Source: Lacisediminihabitans profunda (lineage in GTDB: Bacteria; Actinomycetota; Actinomycetes; Actinomycetales; Microbacteriaceae). Taken from it: a DNA stretch of 64,000 nucleotides. This document shows positions 8,560-17,951 of the stretch, piece after piece. The stretch spans positions 1-64,000 of the forward strand of contig NZ_VRMG01000005.1 in the NCBI RefSeq assembly GCF_008040105.1, in the 5' to 3' direction. The notes beneath the pieces are model-generated. The model searched no databases. It saw only the letters and a program-made list of their open reading frames with translations, and was not told the origin of the DNA. The translations under genes were made by a program, and so were the position numbers. Numbering within the stretch: position 1 is the stretch's first letter; every line of letters starts with the position of its first letter.

Positions 8560-9995
8560 GAGACGTTTGTAGGCTCTGAGTCTGCGGTGTCGTCAACTTC
8601 ACCCGTGGCAAGAACCGCCCCGGCCCGTTGAAGCACTTCCGGCCGACGACGACCGATCCTGAACGCGATCAACGCCATGACCGCGATGAAGACAAGGACC
8701 AAGTACGGGAAGTAGGTTAGCGGGGCAGGCGGTGCCGGATAGACCTGACCGAAAATCGGTATTGCGAGCACGAGGATGCCCAGGATGGGGAGCACGACAT
8801 GTCGCCAAATCGACCTCTCTGAGCGACCCGGTCCGGCGAAATGACGCATGCAGGCAATGTTGGTCAAGATGTAGACCGGGATGATCGCAAGAGTGAGGAT
8901 CGATCCGAGGTAGATGTAGGCGTTGAACGGGCCGGAGAGAAGACCGACGCCGAACGTGAACACGACAGCCACGATGGCCTGCAACCAGATTGCGTTTGTC
9001 GGAGTGCGGTGCACGGTGTGCACTTTGCCAAGAGCCTTGGGGAGCAATCCCTCGCGGCCCATGGCGAACACAATGCGCACGATGCCGTTGTTGGCATTCA
9101 TGGTGACGGCGAAGATGCTCGAGATGCCGGCGAGGCCGACCAGCACCTGCAGCCACGGTGCGTACATGTTTGCCAGCGTAGTGAACGGCGCCGTGTCTGC
9201 GGTGAGCTTGCCAACGTTGGCGGTGCCGAATCCGATCATCTCGCTGTAGGTGCAGAAGAGGTAGATGAGCCCGACAAAGAGCAAAGAGAGAACGATCGCG
9301 CGGGGAACGTTGCGATGCGAGTCACGCACTTCCTCTCCGAGCGTGGTCGCCGCCTCGAAACCGACGAACGACAGGATTCCAAAGGTCATTCCGAGCGCGA
9401 GACCAGACAGGCCGGTCGGTGACGACGCGGGATTAAGCGGCGCGAGCGACAATCCGTGTGCTCCGCCTTTCGCCAAGATGATTGCGCTCAGAAGGACAAT
9501 GACGCCCACCTCGACGCTGAACAGGATTGCAGCTGTTCGCAGCGAACCGGTGATGCCTCGCAGCGACAGAACGACCATCAGCACGATGAAGAATGCCGAG
9601 ATGATCGTCCAATGGATGTGCACTCCGTAACCTGCGAGAAGGTCCGAAGTGTAAATGCCGATCAGGGCAAGCTCTGCAGGCACGAGAAGCGCGTACGCCA
9701 CGAACATCAGGCCACCGGTGACAAAACCACTCCGTGGACCCACCCCGCGGGAAACGTAGGTGTAGAAGGCTCCTGCGCTAGGAAACACTCGTGCCATTTC
9801 CATGATGCTGCTCGCCAGCACCAGCATGATCACCAGTGCGACGATGAAGACAAACGGGGTTGCAACTCCGGCACTCGCCGCCACGACCTGCGGGTTGAAG
9901 TAGACCGACACCGCGGGGCCCATGAGCGCCGCGGACATGATGACCGCACCGCCCAGACCCACCGCGTTAGTTCGTAGTGCGCCTCCACCAGACAT
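8556..9995 (-). CDS. APC-family amino acid/polyamine permease
   Basis: A protein of about 479 residues with roughly 12 hydrophobic segments of the APC fold. It has the family Gly-rich first helix (NAVGLGGAVIMSAALMGP) and FVGFEAATTLGEEVRDSHRNVPRAI, the conserved region near TM6. It probably imports an amino acid or amine by H+ or ion coupling. The frame allows a start at 10019, but ATG 9995 has GGGAG five bases before it. It is followed by the GlcG-like gene with a 4-bp overlap. It lies beside a PucR regulator and amine-catabolic genes, which suggests that putrescine, a diaminoalkane, GABA or beta-alanine is the substrate (inference). Confidence 0.88.
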   Translation of the reverse strand: MSGGGALRTNAVGLGGAVIMSAALMGPAVSVYFNPQVVAASAGVATPFVFIVALVIMLVLASSIMEMARVFPSAGAFYTYVSRGVGPRSGFVTGGLMFVAYALLVPAELALIGIYTSDLLAGYGVHIHWTIISAFFIVLMVVLSLRGITGSLRTAAILFSVEVGVIVLLSAIILAKGGAHGLSLAPLNPASSPTGLSGLALGMTFGILSFVGFEAATTLGEEVRDSHRNVPRAIVLSLLFVGLIYLFCTYSEMIGFGTANVGKLTADTAPFTTLANMYAPWLQVLVGLAGISSIFAVTMNANNGIVRIVFAMGREGLLPKALGKVHTVHRTPTNAIWLQAIVAVVFTFGVGLLSGPFNAYIYLGSILTLAIIPVYILTNIACMRHFAGPGRSERSIWRHVVLPILGILVLAIPIFGQVYPAPPAPLTYFPYLVLVFIAVMALIAFRIGRRRPEVLQRAGAVLATGEVDDTADSEPTNVS

Positions 9996-10042
9996 GACAA
10001 CTCCCATCGTTGCGCTCAAACAGTGCCCGAGCCGTGGGTCAG

Positions 10043-10072
10043 AAGCTAGGGCTCTCGGTCGGAGGCTGTCAA
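10043..10072 (-). promoter_or_regulatory. Putative promoter of the APC permease operon
   Basis: On the minus strand, a perfect TTGACA (+ strand 10067-10072), an 18-bp spacer and TAGCTT (10043-10048) lie about 50 bp before the permease start. No clear operator was identified beside it. Confidence 0.5.
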
Positions 10073-10181
10073 CGAGTTCTCAGGCAAAGAAGGCATTTCC
10101 GGACACTCTGACTAATTCAGGGCCCTTTCGATCCGCTTTGATCGGCGACGACCCAGACCATGAGCGGCGTGGCATCCGCGC

Positions 10182-11855
10182 TCAGCGCGTGGATCTGCGT
10201 CGTGCGAGGAGAGCCGTGTGCAGCGCGCTCACGGTCTCGCCGTCGTTGAGGTCGGCCCCGAGCAGCTCTTCTATGAGCGATATGCGCTGGTAGAAGACGG
10301 ATCGGGAGAGGTGGCTCGATGCTGCTGCCTGGGTTCGGTTTCCGGGGTGCGAAATATATGAAAGGAGCACTCTGAGAAGGTCGCCGCCTCGTCGCAGGTC
10401 GTAGTCAATCAGCGGGCGCAGCATCTGCTCGCTGTGGGCTTGCAGCCGCGGGTCGCCTCCGAGCGAGTTGACAAAGCGCAGCAGTGGGCGGTTCTTCACC
10501 CGGAAGACTGCGAGCCCGCGGCTGTGCGTGCTTCCGTGATGTCGAAGGAGTTCCGCCGCTTCTTCAAGCGACGACAATAGTCCGGCGACGTCAACTGCCT
10601 CTTCGCCGACCGCGACGACGAGTTCGTCGCCGTCAATTCCGCACTCGAGAGCGAATCGTCGAGCAAACAGGGCGAGCGCCTGGTCGGTCAATAGCAGGTT
10701 CTTGGGCAATGACAGAGCGACGATCAGGTGCGCTGACCCTGGCGTGGGGGCAACGCCGGCCAGTGCGTCTCCCCCGATTTCTCGTGCAGCTGCCCGTGCC
10801 GCTGCCCCGCAGGTGGCGGCATTCCAATGTGACACCGCGACGCCGACCCATCGCCGATCGCGCACGGGGACGCCCGCCGCTTCGAATCGCGCCGCAAGCC
10901 CCGTTTCGCTCCTATACCTACGCCCGAGGAGCGCGGTCAACAGGTGTTGATGACTCTGGCGGGTCCACTCGTCTGCATCCCTGTCGGCGAGGCGGCTGAG
11001 CGCGAGCGCGACTGCGGCCTGTTCGAGAACGTTTACCCTGCCGGCCGGATGCCGCTGCCCCGGCAACGCGATCAGGTACCCCCACCTGATTCCGCGGGCT
11101 TCGACGGGTGTGATGGTCCACCTCTGGTCATCGTCACTCTCGACGCTGTCAGGTGCCCTGATCGCGAATTCGCGATGCGCCATGCGCGACCTTTGTTCCC
11201 AGTCGATCAGTACGTCGTCGCCGAAATCCAGGCTCTCGATCGCAACGACTTGATGGTTCAGGTTCTCAAGCACGACGGGCGCACCCAGTGCTCGCCCCAC
11301 TTGGGCAACGATGAAATCGGCTGGGCTGCCGCGGAGGCTGAGTTCGGTGAAGAGCGCATGGATCTCGTCGCGCGCGCGCAGGGCAATCATCTGATCTGAG
11401 ATGATGCGCCCATGCACGGCTTCCGTGATGGCAATGAACCGGGTCTCCCGATGGAGCACGATGAGCGGAAAGTCGTGCGTGCGGCATTGCTCGAGCAGCC
11501 GGGATGGCGCTGTTTTGAAGCGTGCGCCGAGTTCGAGAATGAGGCCGGCGACACCTACCAGTGCAAGGCCTTCGACGTAACCGTCAAGTCCGTGCTCGCC
11601 CTGCGGCCAGCCAACGCCGGTCGACAGCAGCAATTCGCCGCCGTTGACCAGGCTCGCGGTGCCGGTGGTTTCGGTGACGTGCACCCAGCGAACGGGGTTG
11701 TCGAGTTTGCTTTCGCCCGCGAGCACTTCGGGCATTCCGCTTGCGACTGCGTCAAGCCGCAGTATGTCCCGGATACTCGGCAGGAGCGCACGGTCCGCGG
11801 CATCCAAGTTCAGACGATCTGTATTGACTACGGGAAATCGGCGACGATCTGGCAC
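10182..11855 (-). CDS. PucR-family transcriptional regulator
   Basis: A 557-residue regulator. The N-terminal PucR ligand-sensing domain spans about 25-150 (LPSIRDILRLDAVASGMPEVLAG, then VRWVHVTE and GGELLLSTG). A central GAF/GGDEF-like region follows, then the C-terminal PucR helix-turn-helix (about 495-550, HPGNRTQAAASSHLSRSVFY and QRISLIEELLG). Such proteins usually activate nearby catabolic genes on binding a pathway intermediate. It is divergent from mmsA and upstream of the APC operon, so it probably controls both. A short dyad in the divergent region is a candidate operator. Confidence 0.9.
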   Translation of the reverse strand: MPDRRRFPVVNTDRLNLDAADRALLPSIRDILRLDAVASGMPEVLAGESKLDNPVRWVHVTETTGTASLVNGGELLLSTGVGWPQGEHGLDGYVEGLALVGVAGLILELGARFKTAPSRLLEQCRTHDFPLIVLHRETRFIAITEAVHGRIISDQMIALRARDEIHALFTELSLRGSPADFIVAQVGRALGAPVVLENLNHQVVAIESLDFGDDVLIDWEQRSRMAHREFAIRAPDSVESDDDQRWTITPVEARGIRWGYLIALPGQRHPAGRVNVLEQAAVALALSRLADRDADEWTRQSHQHLLTALLGRRYRSETGLAARFEAAGVPVRDRRWVGVAVSHWNAATCGAAARAAAREIGGDALAGVAPTPGSAHLIVALSLPKNLLLTDQALALFARRFALECGIDGDELVVAVGEEAVDVAGLLSSLEEAAELLRHHGSTHSRGLAVFRVKNRPLLRFVNSLGGDPRLQAHSEQMLRPLIDYDLRRGGDLLRVLLSYISHPGNRTQAAASSHLSRSVFYQRISLIEELLGADLNDGETVSALHTALLARRRSTR

Positions 11856-11899
11856 CGATCAAACCCCTGTCGCTCTGCAAACATTGAGTCATCAGCATA

Positions 11900-11916
11900 A
11901 TGCCTTTGTCGGGCAT
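11900..11916. promoter_or_regulatory. Candidate PucR operator in pucR-mmsA intergenic region
   Basis: ATGCC-N7-GGCAT is a perfect 5-bp dyad midway between the divergent regulator and mmsA starts. A short dyad like this can arise by chance; the location is what makes it worth noting. Confidence 0.3.
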
Positions 11917-11976
11917 TTCGTCCGATCGGCCATTCTATTCGTGCGCCCGGTCGAATCTTGAGAGAGAAGACCGCCC

Positions 11977-13461
11977 ATGGCCCTCATCAGACACTTTGTC
12001 AGCGGAGAAGAATTCGGGAGCCCTGAGCGCACCGGTCCGGTCTTCAATCCGGCGACTGGTGAGCGCCAGCACGAGGTCATCCTTGCCTCAGTCTCCGATG
12101 TTGAGACCGCAATAGCGGCTGCGCGGACGGCGTTGCCCGCCTGGCGCAAGACCAGCCTCACCAAGCGTGCCGATGTCTTCTTCCGGCTGCGTCACCTGCT
12201 CACCGAACGTTCAGGCGAACTCGCAGCGATTGTCACCAGCGAGCACGGCAAGGTCCTGTCGGATGCTGGCGGGGAGATCGCTCGCGGTCTCGAGAACGTG
12301 GAATTCGCATCCGGCCTGGTCAACCTGCTCAAGGGCGGGTTCAGCCAGCAGGTTTCGACCGGAATCGACGTGCACAGCATCAAACAGCCCGTCGGGGTCG
12401 TCGCCTGTATCACGCCGTTCAACTTTCCCGTCATGGTCCCGCTCTGGATGATTGCAAGCGCCATCGCCTGCGGGAACACCGTCGTGCTCAAGCCGAGCGA
12501 GAAGGACCCCTCCGCAGCGGTATTCCTAGCGAAACTCTTTCTCGAAGCCGGCCTGCCTGCCGGCGTGCTGAATGTCGTCCATGGCGACAAGGTGGCCGTC
12601 GACGCGATCCTCGACAGCCCAGGCGTCGACGCCGTGAGCTTCGTCGGCTCGACGCCGATCGCCGAACTGATCTACTCCCGCGCGAGCGCCATGGGCAAGA
12701 GGGTGCAGGCCCTCGGCGGTGCCAAGAATCACATGGTCGTGCTCGAAGACGCCGACATCGAAGCTGCCGCCGACGCCGCCGTATCCGCCGCCTACGGGTC
12801 AGCCGGCGAGCGGTGCATGGCGGTGAGCGTTCTCGTCGCTGTGGGCGGTGTCGGCGACGCGCTCGTCGGGGCCATCCGGGACCGCCTTGGCAGACTCGTG
12901 ATCGGCGACGGCACTCACTCCAGCTCCGAGATGGGACCGCTCATCACGCGCGAGCACCGCGACAAGGTCGCCTCGTACGTCGCGGCCGCCGCCGCCGAGG
13001 GGGCAACCGTGGTCGTCGACGGCACCCAGAAGCAGTTCGACTCTGCGGGCTTCTACATCGGCGCGAGCCTCGTCGACAACGTGGGAACCGGGATGAGCGT
13101 GTACACCGACGAGATCTTCGGGCCCGTGCTGTCTGTCGTCCGCGTCGCGACCTTCGCGGATGCCGTCGCTCTCGTCAACGGCAACCAGTACGGCAACGGG
13201 GTCGCCCTCTTCACGCGCGACGGCGGGGCCGCGCGGGACTTCGAGTTCGAGATCGAGGTGGGCATGGTGGGCATCAACGTCCCCATCCCTGTGCCCGTCG
13301 GTGCCTACTCGTTCGGTGGCTGGAAGAAATCGCTCTTCGGCAATGCCCACATCTACGGTCCCGAATCGATCGATTTCTACACGCGAAGCAAGGTGGTCAC
13401 CTCCCGCTGGCCCGATCCCGCCCACTCGAAAATCGAGCTCGCCTTTCCGGGCAACTCCTGA
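11977..13461 (+). CDS. mmsA: CoA-acylating methylmalonate/malonate-semialdehyde dehydrogenase
   Basis: A 494-residue ALDH-superfamily enzyme converting malonate or methylmalonate semialdehyde plus CoA and NAD+ to acetyl- or propionyl-CoA and CO2. It has the MmsA-type ITPFNFPVMVPLWM, FVGSTPIAELIY, and GSAGERCMAVSV with catalytic C280. The ALDH general-base Glu is replaced in this family by the GGAKNHMVV segment seen here. It has a GAGAGAGAAG ribosome-binding region. It is the first gene of an operon with the aminotransferase and aminoaldehyde dehydrogenase, which fits terminal steps of beta-alanine or diaminopropane breakdown rather than valine degradation (inference). Confidence 0.92.
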   Translation: MALIRHFVSGEEFGSPERTGPVFNPATGERQHEVILASVSDVETAIAAARTALPAWRKTSLTKRADVFFRLRHLLTERSGELAAIVTSEHGKVLSDAGGEIARGLENVEFASGLVNLLKGGFSQQVSTGIDVHSIKQPVGVVACITPFNFPVMVPLWMIASAIACGNTVVLKPSEKDPSAAVFLAKLFLEAGLPAGVLNVVHGDKVAVDAILDSPGVDAVSFVGSTPIAELIYSRASAMGKRVQALGGAKNHMVVLEDADIEAAADAAVSAAYGSAGERCMAVSVLVAVGGVGDALVGAIRDRLGRLVIGDGTHSSSEMGPLITREHRDKVASYVAAAAAEGATVVVDGTQKQFDSAGFYIGASLVDNVGTGMSVYTDEIFGPVLSVVRVATFADAVALVNGNQYGNGVALFTRDGGAARDFEFEIEVGMVGINVPIPVPVGAYSFGGWKKSLFGNAHIYGPESIDFYTRSKVVTSRWPDPAHSKIELAFPGNS

Positions 13462-13478
13462 GCGCGAAAGGCACTTTC

Positions 13479-14873
13479 ATGGTTGAATCATTCACCGACC
13501 GGCGTGGTCAGGTTCATTCGTTCGGAGATGCTGTCGAAGAGCAGCGGGTTCGCGCTGACGACCGCGGCCACGTGTTTCACTCGTGGAGCGCGCAGGCCCG
13601 TATCAATCCCCTGCCGATTGCCGCGGGGAAGTCGTCGACGTTTTGGGATTACGAAGGCAACGCCTATCTCGACTTCAGCTCGCAGTTGGTGAACCTGAAT
13701 CTGGGCCACCAGCACCCGGATCTGGTGCGCGCAATTCAGGAGCAGGCGGGCAGACTGACCACTATCCAGCCTTCCATGGCAAACGACGTTCGGGGCGAAC
13801 TCGCTCGACGGATCGCCGAGGTCGCGCCCGGCGACCTGAACAAGGTGTTCTTCACCAACGGCGGAGCGGACGCCAACGAGTACGCGGTTCGAATGGCGCG
13901 CCAGGCCACAGGCCGCCGCAAAGTACTTTCGATGTACCGTTCGTATCACGGCGGTACCGCCACGGCGATTTCGCTCACCGGTGACCCTCGGCGCTGGGCG
14001 AACGAACCGTCCGACTCATCCGTCGCGCACTTCTTTGGCCCCTACCTGTACCGTTCGGCCTTCCACGCAACCACACAGGCGGAGGAGTCACAGCGCGCGC
14101 TGGAGCACCTCGAAAACGTCATCCTCCTCGAGGGCGCTTCGACGATCGCCGCCATCATCATCGAGACGATTGTTGGCACCAACGGCGTGCTCGTGCCGCC
14201 GCCGGGATACCTGCCCGGTGTTCGCATGCTGTGCGACAAGTACGGCATCATCTACATCGCAGATGAGGTCATGGTCGGTTTCGGTCGGGTCGGCGAGTGG
14301 TTTGCCGTCAACTCGTTTGACGTGGTCCCCGACCTCATCACCTTCGCCAAGGGCGTGAACTCGGGATACGTCCCGCTCGGCGGCGTCGTCATCTCTGATC
14401 GCATTTCGTCATTCTTCGACGACGTCGCGTTCCCCGGCGGTCTCACGTATTCGGGGCATCCGTTGGCGTGCGCTGCTGGCGTCGCAACATTTGAGGTGTT
14501 CGAACGGGACGGAATTCTCGAGCGCGTGCGGGATCTTGGCGCACGTGTGATCGAGCCCACCATTCGCGGCTGGATGGAAAAACACGCGTCGCTCGGGGAG
14601 GTGCGCGGGAGTGGGCTGTTTTGGGCGCTCGAGCTTGTGCGTTCCACCGAGACACGGGAGCCGCTTGTTCCGTTCAACGCCGCGGGGACCGAGGCGAAAC
14701 CGATGGCGGAGATCGCAAGCGCCTGCAAGGCTGCCGGCCTGTGGCCGTTCATCCACTTCAACCGCGTTCACATCGCCCCGCCTTTGGTGATTTCCGAGGA
14801 TGAACTGCGGCGCGGTCTCGACATTATCGATGAGGCGCTCACCGTCGCCGACTCCTTCGCGGTGCAGGAGTAG
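13479..14873 (+). CDS. Class III PLP aminotransferase
   Basis: A 464-residue fold-type I omega-aminotransferase. The Gly/Ala-rich PLP region is FFTNGGADANEYAVRMARQATG, with YRSYHGGT after it. The conserved Asp is in ADEVMVGFGRVGEW, and the PLP lysine is in TFAKGVNSGYVPLGGV. The start at ATG 13479 follows the mmsA stop by 17 bp; the long upstream frame is a shadow of mmsA. Given its neighbours, beta-alanine:pyruvate or putrescine/diaminopropane:pyruvate transamination is likely. Exact donor specificity cannot be read from motifs. Confidence 0.9.
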   Translation: MVESFTDRRGQVHSFGDAVEEQRVRADDRGHVFHSWSAQARINPLPIAAGKSSTFWDYEGNAYLDFSSQLVNLNLGHQHPDLVRAIQEQAGRLTTIQPSMANDVRGELARRIAEVAPGDLNKVFFTNGGADANEYAVRMARQATGRRKVLSMYRSYHGGTATAISLTGDPRRWANEPSDSSVAHFFGPYLYRSAFHATTQAEESQRALEHLENVILLEGASTIAAIIIETIVGTNGVLVPPPGYLPGVRMLCDKYGIIYIADEVMVGFGRVGEWFAVNSFDVVPDLITFAKGVNSGYVPLGGVVISDRISSFFDDVAFPGGLTYSGHPLACAAGVATFEVFERDGILERVRDLGARVIEPTIRGWMEKHASLGEVRGSGLFWALELVRSTETREPLVPFNAAGTEAKPMAEIASACKAAGLWPFIHFNRVHIAPPLVISEDELRRGLDIIDEALTVADSFAVQE

Positions 14874-14879
14874 AGCAGC

Positions 14880-16316
14880 ATGAGCAGCGCGCAACTGAGC
14901 AATTTCGTCAACGGCGAGTACGTCGAGGCGACCGCCGAGTCGTCCTTCGACCTCATCGATCCGGCCACCGAGGAGGTCTACGGCTCGTCGCCCGTCTCGA
15001 GCGCGGCGGATGTCGATTCCGCGTTCCGGTCCGCGGCGAAGGCCTTTCAGCAGTGGGGCGAGACCACCCCGGGGGAGAGGCAACTCGCGCTGTTCCGCAT
15101 CGCCGATGCGATCGAGGCCAACGCGGAGAAGTTCGCCGACCTGGAATCCAAGGACACGGGCAAGCCGCGGGCGAGCTTAGTGGCCGATGAGATCATGCTG
15201 TCGGTCGACCAGATCCGCTTCTTCGCCGGCGAGGCCCGTCACCTGAGCGGCATGGCCTCCGGGGAGTATCTGAAAGACCACACCTCGCACATCCGCCGCG
15301 AGCCGATCGGCGTGATCGCGCAGGTCACACCCTGGAACTACCCGCTCAACATGGCGGTCTGGAAGTTCGCCCCGGCGATCGCCGCTGGCAACACCACCGT
15401 GCTGAAGCCGTCGGACACGACGCCGTCGGCCACCCTCTTCCTCGCCGAGATCGCGGCCGAATTCCTGCCACCGGGAGTGCTCAACGTGATCACCGGCGAT
15501 CGCACGACCGGTGCCGCGATGATCGAGCACACCACCCCGCAGATGGTGTCCATCACCGGCTCTGTCCGTGCGGGAATGGAGGTCGCGAGGTCCGCGGCAT
15601 CCGACCTCAAGCGCGTGCACCTCGAACTCGGCGGCAAGGCTCCGGTCATCGTCTTCGACGACGCAGACATCGAATCCACCGTCGCCGGCATCGCGGTCGC
15701 GGGGTACTTCAATGCCGGTCAGGACTGCACGGCTGCGACCCGCATCATCGTGCAGGCCGGCATCCACGACGAGTTCGTGGCCGCGCTCGCCGCCTATGTC
15801 AGGGCGAACGCAGTGACCGGAGCCCCGAACGACGGCAACATCCTCTTCGGGCCGGTCAACAACGCCAACCAGCTTGCCCAGGTGCAGGGATTCATCCAGC
15901 GGCTACCCGACAATGCGACGATCGAGGCCGGCGGCCACCGCCAGGGAGCCATGGGATATTTCCACGAGGCGACGATCATCTCCGGGCTGCTGCAGTCCGA
16001 CGAGGCGGTGCAGAACGAGATCTTCGGACCGGTGATCACGGTGCAGGCGTTCACCGACGAGACGCAGGCACTCGAGTGGGCGAACGGCGTGCAATTCGGC
16101 CTCGCGTCGAGCGTCTGGACCCAGAATCACGGGCGAGCCATGCGATTCGCAAAACACCTGGACTTCGGCTGCGTGTGGATAAACACGCACATCCCGATCG
16201 TGGCGGAGATGCCGCACGGGGGATTCAAGCACTCCGGCTACGGTAAGGACCTCTCGTCCTACGGCTTCGAGGACTACACGCGAGTCAAGCACGTCATGAG
16301 TTTCATCGGCCGCTGA
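14880..16316 (+). CDS. Aminobutyraldehyde/aminoaldehyde dehydrogenase
   Basis: A 478-residue ALDH with QVTPWNYPLNMAVWKFAPAI, the NAD-binding SITGSVRAGMEVARSA, general base in HLELGGKAPVIVFDDAD and catalytic C283 in AGQDCTAATR. The overall pattern matches gamma-aminobutyraldehyde dehydrogenase (PatD/Prr type), which oxidises 4-aminobutanal to GABA or 3-aminopropanal to beta-alanine. It begins 6 bp after the aminotransferase stop. With the upstream enzymes it gives a plausible diamine route: transaminate, oxidise to the omega-amino acid, transaminate again, then MmsA. Confidence 0.88.
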   Translation: MSSAQLSNFVNGEYVEATAESSFDLIDPATEEVYGSSPVSSAADVDSAFRSAAKAFQQWGETTPGERQLALFRIADAIEANAEKFADLESKDTGKPRASLVADEIMLSVDQIRFFAGEARHLSGMASGEYLKDHTSHIRREPIGVIAQVTPWNYPLNMAVWKFAPAIAAGNTTVLKPSDTTPSATLFLAEIAAEFLPPGVLNVITGDRTTGAAMIEHTTPQMVSITGSVRAGMEVARSAASDLKRVHLELGGKAPVIVFDDADIESTVAGIAVAGYFNAGQDCTAATRIIVQAGIHDEFVAALAAYVRANAVTGAPNDGNILFGPVNNANQLAQVQGFIQRLPDNATIEAGGHRQGAMGYFHEATIISGLLQSDEAVQNEIFGPVITVQAFTDETQALEWANGVQFGLASSVWTQNHGRAMRFAKHLDFGCVWINTHIPIVAEMPHGGFKHSGYGKDLSSYGFEDYTRVKHVMSFIGR

Positions 16317-16381
16317 AGGCACGTCGAGCCGGGTGTCGCCAGACAATAGAGACATGCGACCGCACGATGGCGACGACACCG

Positions 16382-16535
16382 TCATCCGGGTAATTCGATA
16401 GGTCCCCCTGTGGTGAGCCCGAGGTTCGTGCCGTGCTGATGCGCGCGGTTCACCGTCGCGTCCACCGACACTTCCCGCTCGATCAACCCACCGGCATCGG
16501 CTTGGGCGAGCAGCTCCGCGAGGGTCTTGTCCCAG
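16382..16535 (-). pseudogene. IS5-family transposase fragment
   Basis: On the minus strand about 50 codons read WDKTLAELLAQADAGG, then EREVSVDATVNRAHQHGTN, which is a piece of the N-terminal/central part of IS5-type transposases. A stop follows at 16382-16384 after IELPG. No start is present and no terminal repeats were found. It abuts IS3-type debris, so two elements decayed into each other here. Confidence 0.7.
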
Positions 16536-16540
16536 GTACT

Positions 16541-16790
16541 GAATCGCCCCGGATTTAGTGGAGGGCGGGTTCTCCCTGTCGCGGTTGCGGCTGGGCGGTG
16601 TTTTCACGGCAGGGGACTGCGGTTCGTATTCGATCGGGGTGAGGTAGCCGATCGAGGAGTGCAGCCGGTTCTCATTGAACCAGTGCACCCAGGACAGGGT
16701 CGCGAGTTCGAGCTCGTCGATGGTCCGGAATGGGTCTTGACGCACTCGGTCTTGTAGAGGCCGATCACCACAGCATTCCCAACGTCGACG
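16541..16790 (-). pseudogene. IS3-family transposase C-terminal fragment, frameshifted
   Basis: The minus-strand reading VVIGLYKTE in one frame continues in the next as FRTIDELELATLSWVHWFNE and NRLHSSIGYLTPIEYE. This is the end of the DDE domain of IS3-family OrfB, including the LYKTE and WFNENRLHSSIGY motifs. A one-base change around 16740 breaks the frame. Upstream catalytic parts are missing. It is dead. Confidence 0.78.
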
Positions 16791-17002
16791 TGATGGTCCT
16801 TGCGCGGGCGTCCATGTTTTTCCGACTCGTCGATGTCCTGCAGGAGACGACCAACCGTCCGCTGCTGTCCAGCGCCCGAATGGGTTTCACGTATCTCGCC
16901 GTACGCGTCGCGGACCTGTAGCGCTGACGGTGCAGCAGCGACATGTGAGCCGCTGTTCTCATTGAGCGTTGACCGGCAGGAGGATCGCAGCAGAGAACCC
17001 GG
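16791..17002. other. Gap between IS debris and GntR gene
   Basis: Minus-strand reading stays open over about 45 codons (AYGEIRETHSGAG, VGRLLQDIDESEKHG), which could be another decayed coding fragment, but I do not recognise it. No intact gene, RNA or clear promoter was seen. Confidence 0.3.
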
Positions 17003-17815
17003 TCAGGGGACGTTCGGCGAAGGATTCGCAGTGATGTCCGTTGAGTGGCTTTCCCAAATCGAACTCATTTCAGCGGACGCTCGCTGCATGATTCCCAGCA
17101 TCGCTTCGTGCGCGTCCGCCGGGTTACCTCGCTGAATGGCGCTGGCGACGTTTACATGGAGTTGCAGCGCTTCGTTGTGCGGGTGGCTAGGCATGAGCCC
17201 GTATTGGGTGCGTCCGGTGAGCACTTCCGCAACGAGGGCGTTGAGCTTCGCGAACATCTCGTTCCCCGAACTCGCCAGCACAAGACGATGGAACTCGATG
17301 TCGAGGGTGAGAAACGCGGCCTCTTCGCCTGCCTGTCCGGCCGCCCAGAGTTTTCCGGCAAGGCCCATGAGCTCACTGGCGTTCGCCAATGGCGCACGCA
17401 CGGCGGCCAGCCGGGCCGCTTCCGGTTCGATCGCGGTTCGCAGCTCGGTCAGGGAACGCAACTGGGATATCCGGCCTGGCGAGGCGAGACGCCACCGGAT
17501 GACCTGCGGGTCGTAGAGATTCCACTCCGTCGCCGGTCGGATCTGCACGCCGACCCGCCGACGTGAGGCGACCATGCCCATGGATGCCAGAACTCGGATC
17601 GCTTCACGAACAACCGAGCGGGACACGCCGTAGCGTTCTTCCAGCTCCTCGATTCGAAGAACGGAGCCGCTGCGCAAGTCGCCGGCGCAGATTGCCAGGC
17701 CGACCTTGTCGAGAAGCTGGGCGTGCAGTCCGGTCCATGGTGACCCGACGTCCCCAATCGCCACGGACGCGACGGACGAACCGTCTTGCGGGCCTGATTC
17801 TGCGGCTTCCGTCAT
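17003..17815 (-). CDS. GntR-family regulator, FCD/FadR subgroup
   Basis: A 270-residue regulator. The winged helix is at about 30-100 (LRIEELEERYGVSRSVVREA, then IRVLASMGMV). The FCD all-alpha ligand domain (about 120-250) has LTELRTAIEPEAARLAA, DIEFHRLVLASSGNEMF and a late His-containing helix, giving a likely metal/carboxylate site. It is divergent from the sugar-acid ABC operon at 17952-22977, which it probably represses until a sugar acid such as galactonate or gluconate binds (inference from DgoR/GntR-type relatives). Confidence 0.9.
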   Translation of the reverse strand: MTEAAESGPQDGSSVASVAIGDVGSPWTGLHAQLLDKVGLAICAGDLRSGSVLRIEELEERYGVSRSVVREAIRVLASMGMVASRRRVGVQIRPATEWNLYDPQVIRWRLASPGRISQLRSLTELRTAIEPEAARLAAVRAPLANASELMGLAGKLWAAGQAGEEAAFLTLDIEFHRLVLASSGNEMFAKLNALVAEVLTGRTQYGLMPSHPHNEALQLHVNVASAIQRGNPADAHEAMLGIMQRASAEMSSIWESHSTDITANPSPNVP

Positions 17816-17847
17816 GGGCTGATCATATCGTTACCTCTTTGAATTGA

Positions 17848-17864
17848 AATAAGTATGCTTTATT
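17848..17864. promoter_or_regulatory. Candidate GntR operator
   Basis: AATAAGTATGCTTTATT is an AT-rich imperfect palindrome in the 136-bp region between the GntR start and the solute-binding protein start. It stands out against the GC-rich background and overlaps the place where both promoters would be. Confidence 0.45.
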
Positions 17865-17951
17865 AGGTATCGTCTTCAAACGAGGCAGATGTAAAGATGC
17901 ATCCGTTGGGTGTCTGCGCGTTACGGCAGGCCCATCAAGATTGGAGACACA

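Noticed and set aside
12813-13478. N-terminal extension of the aminotransferase frame into mmsA
   Set aside because: The 222 extra residues are Arg/Gly-rich antiframe sequence of mmsA; the real start at 13479 has a ribosome-binding site and the protein homology begins there.
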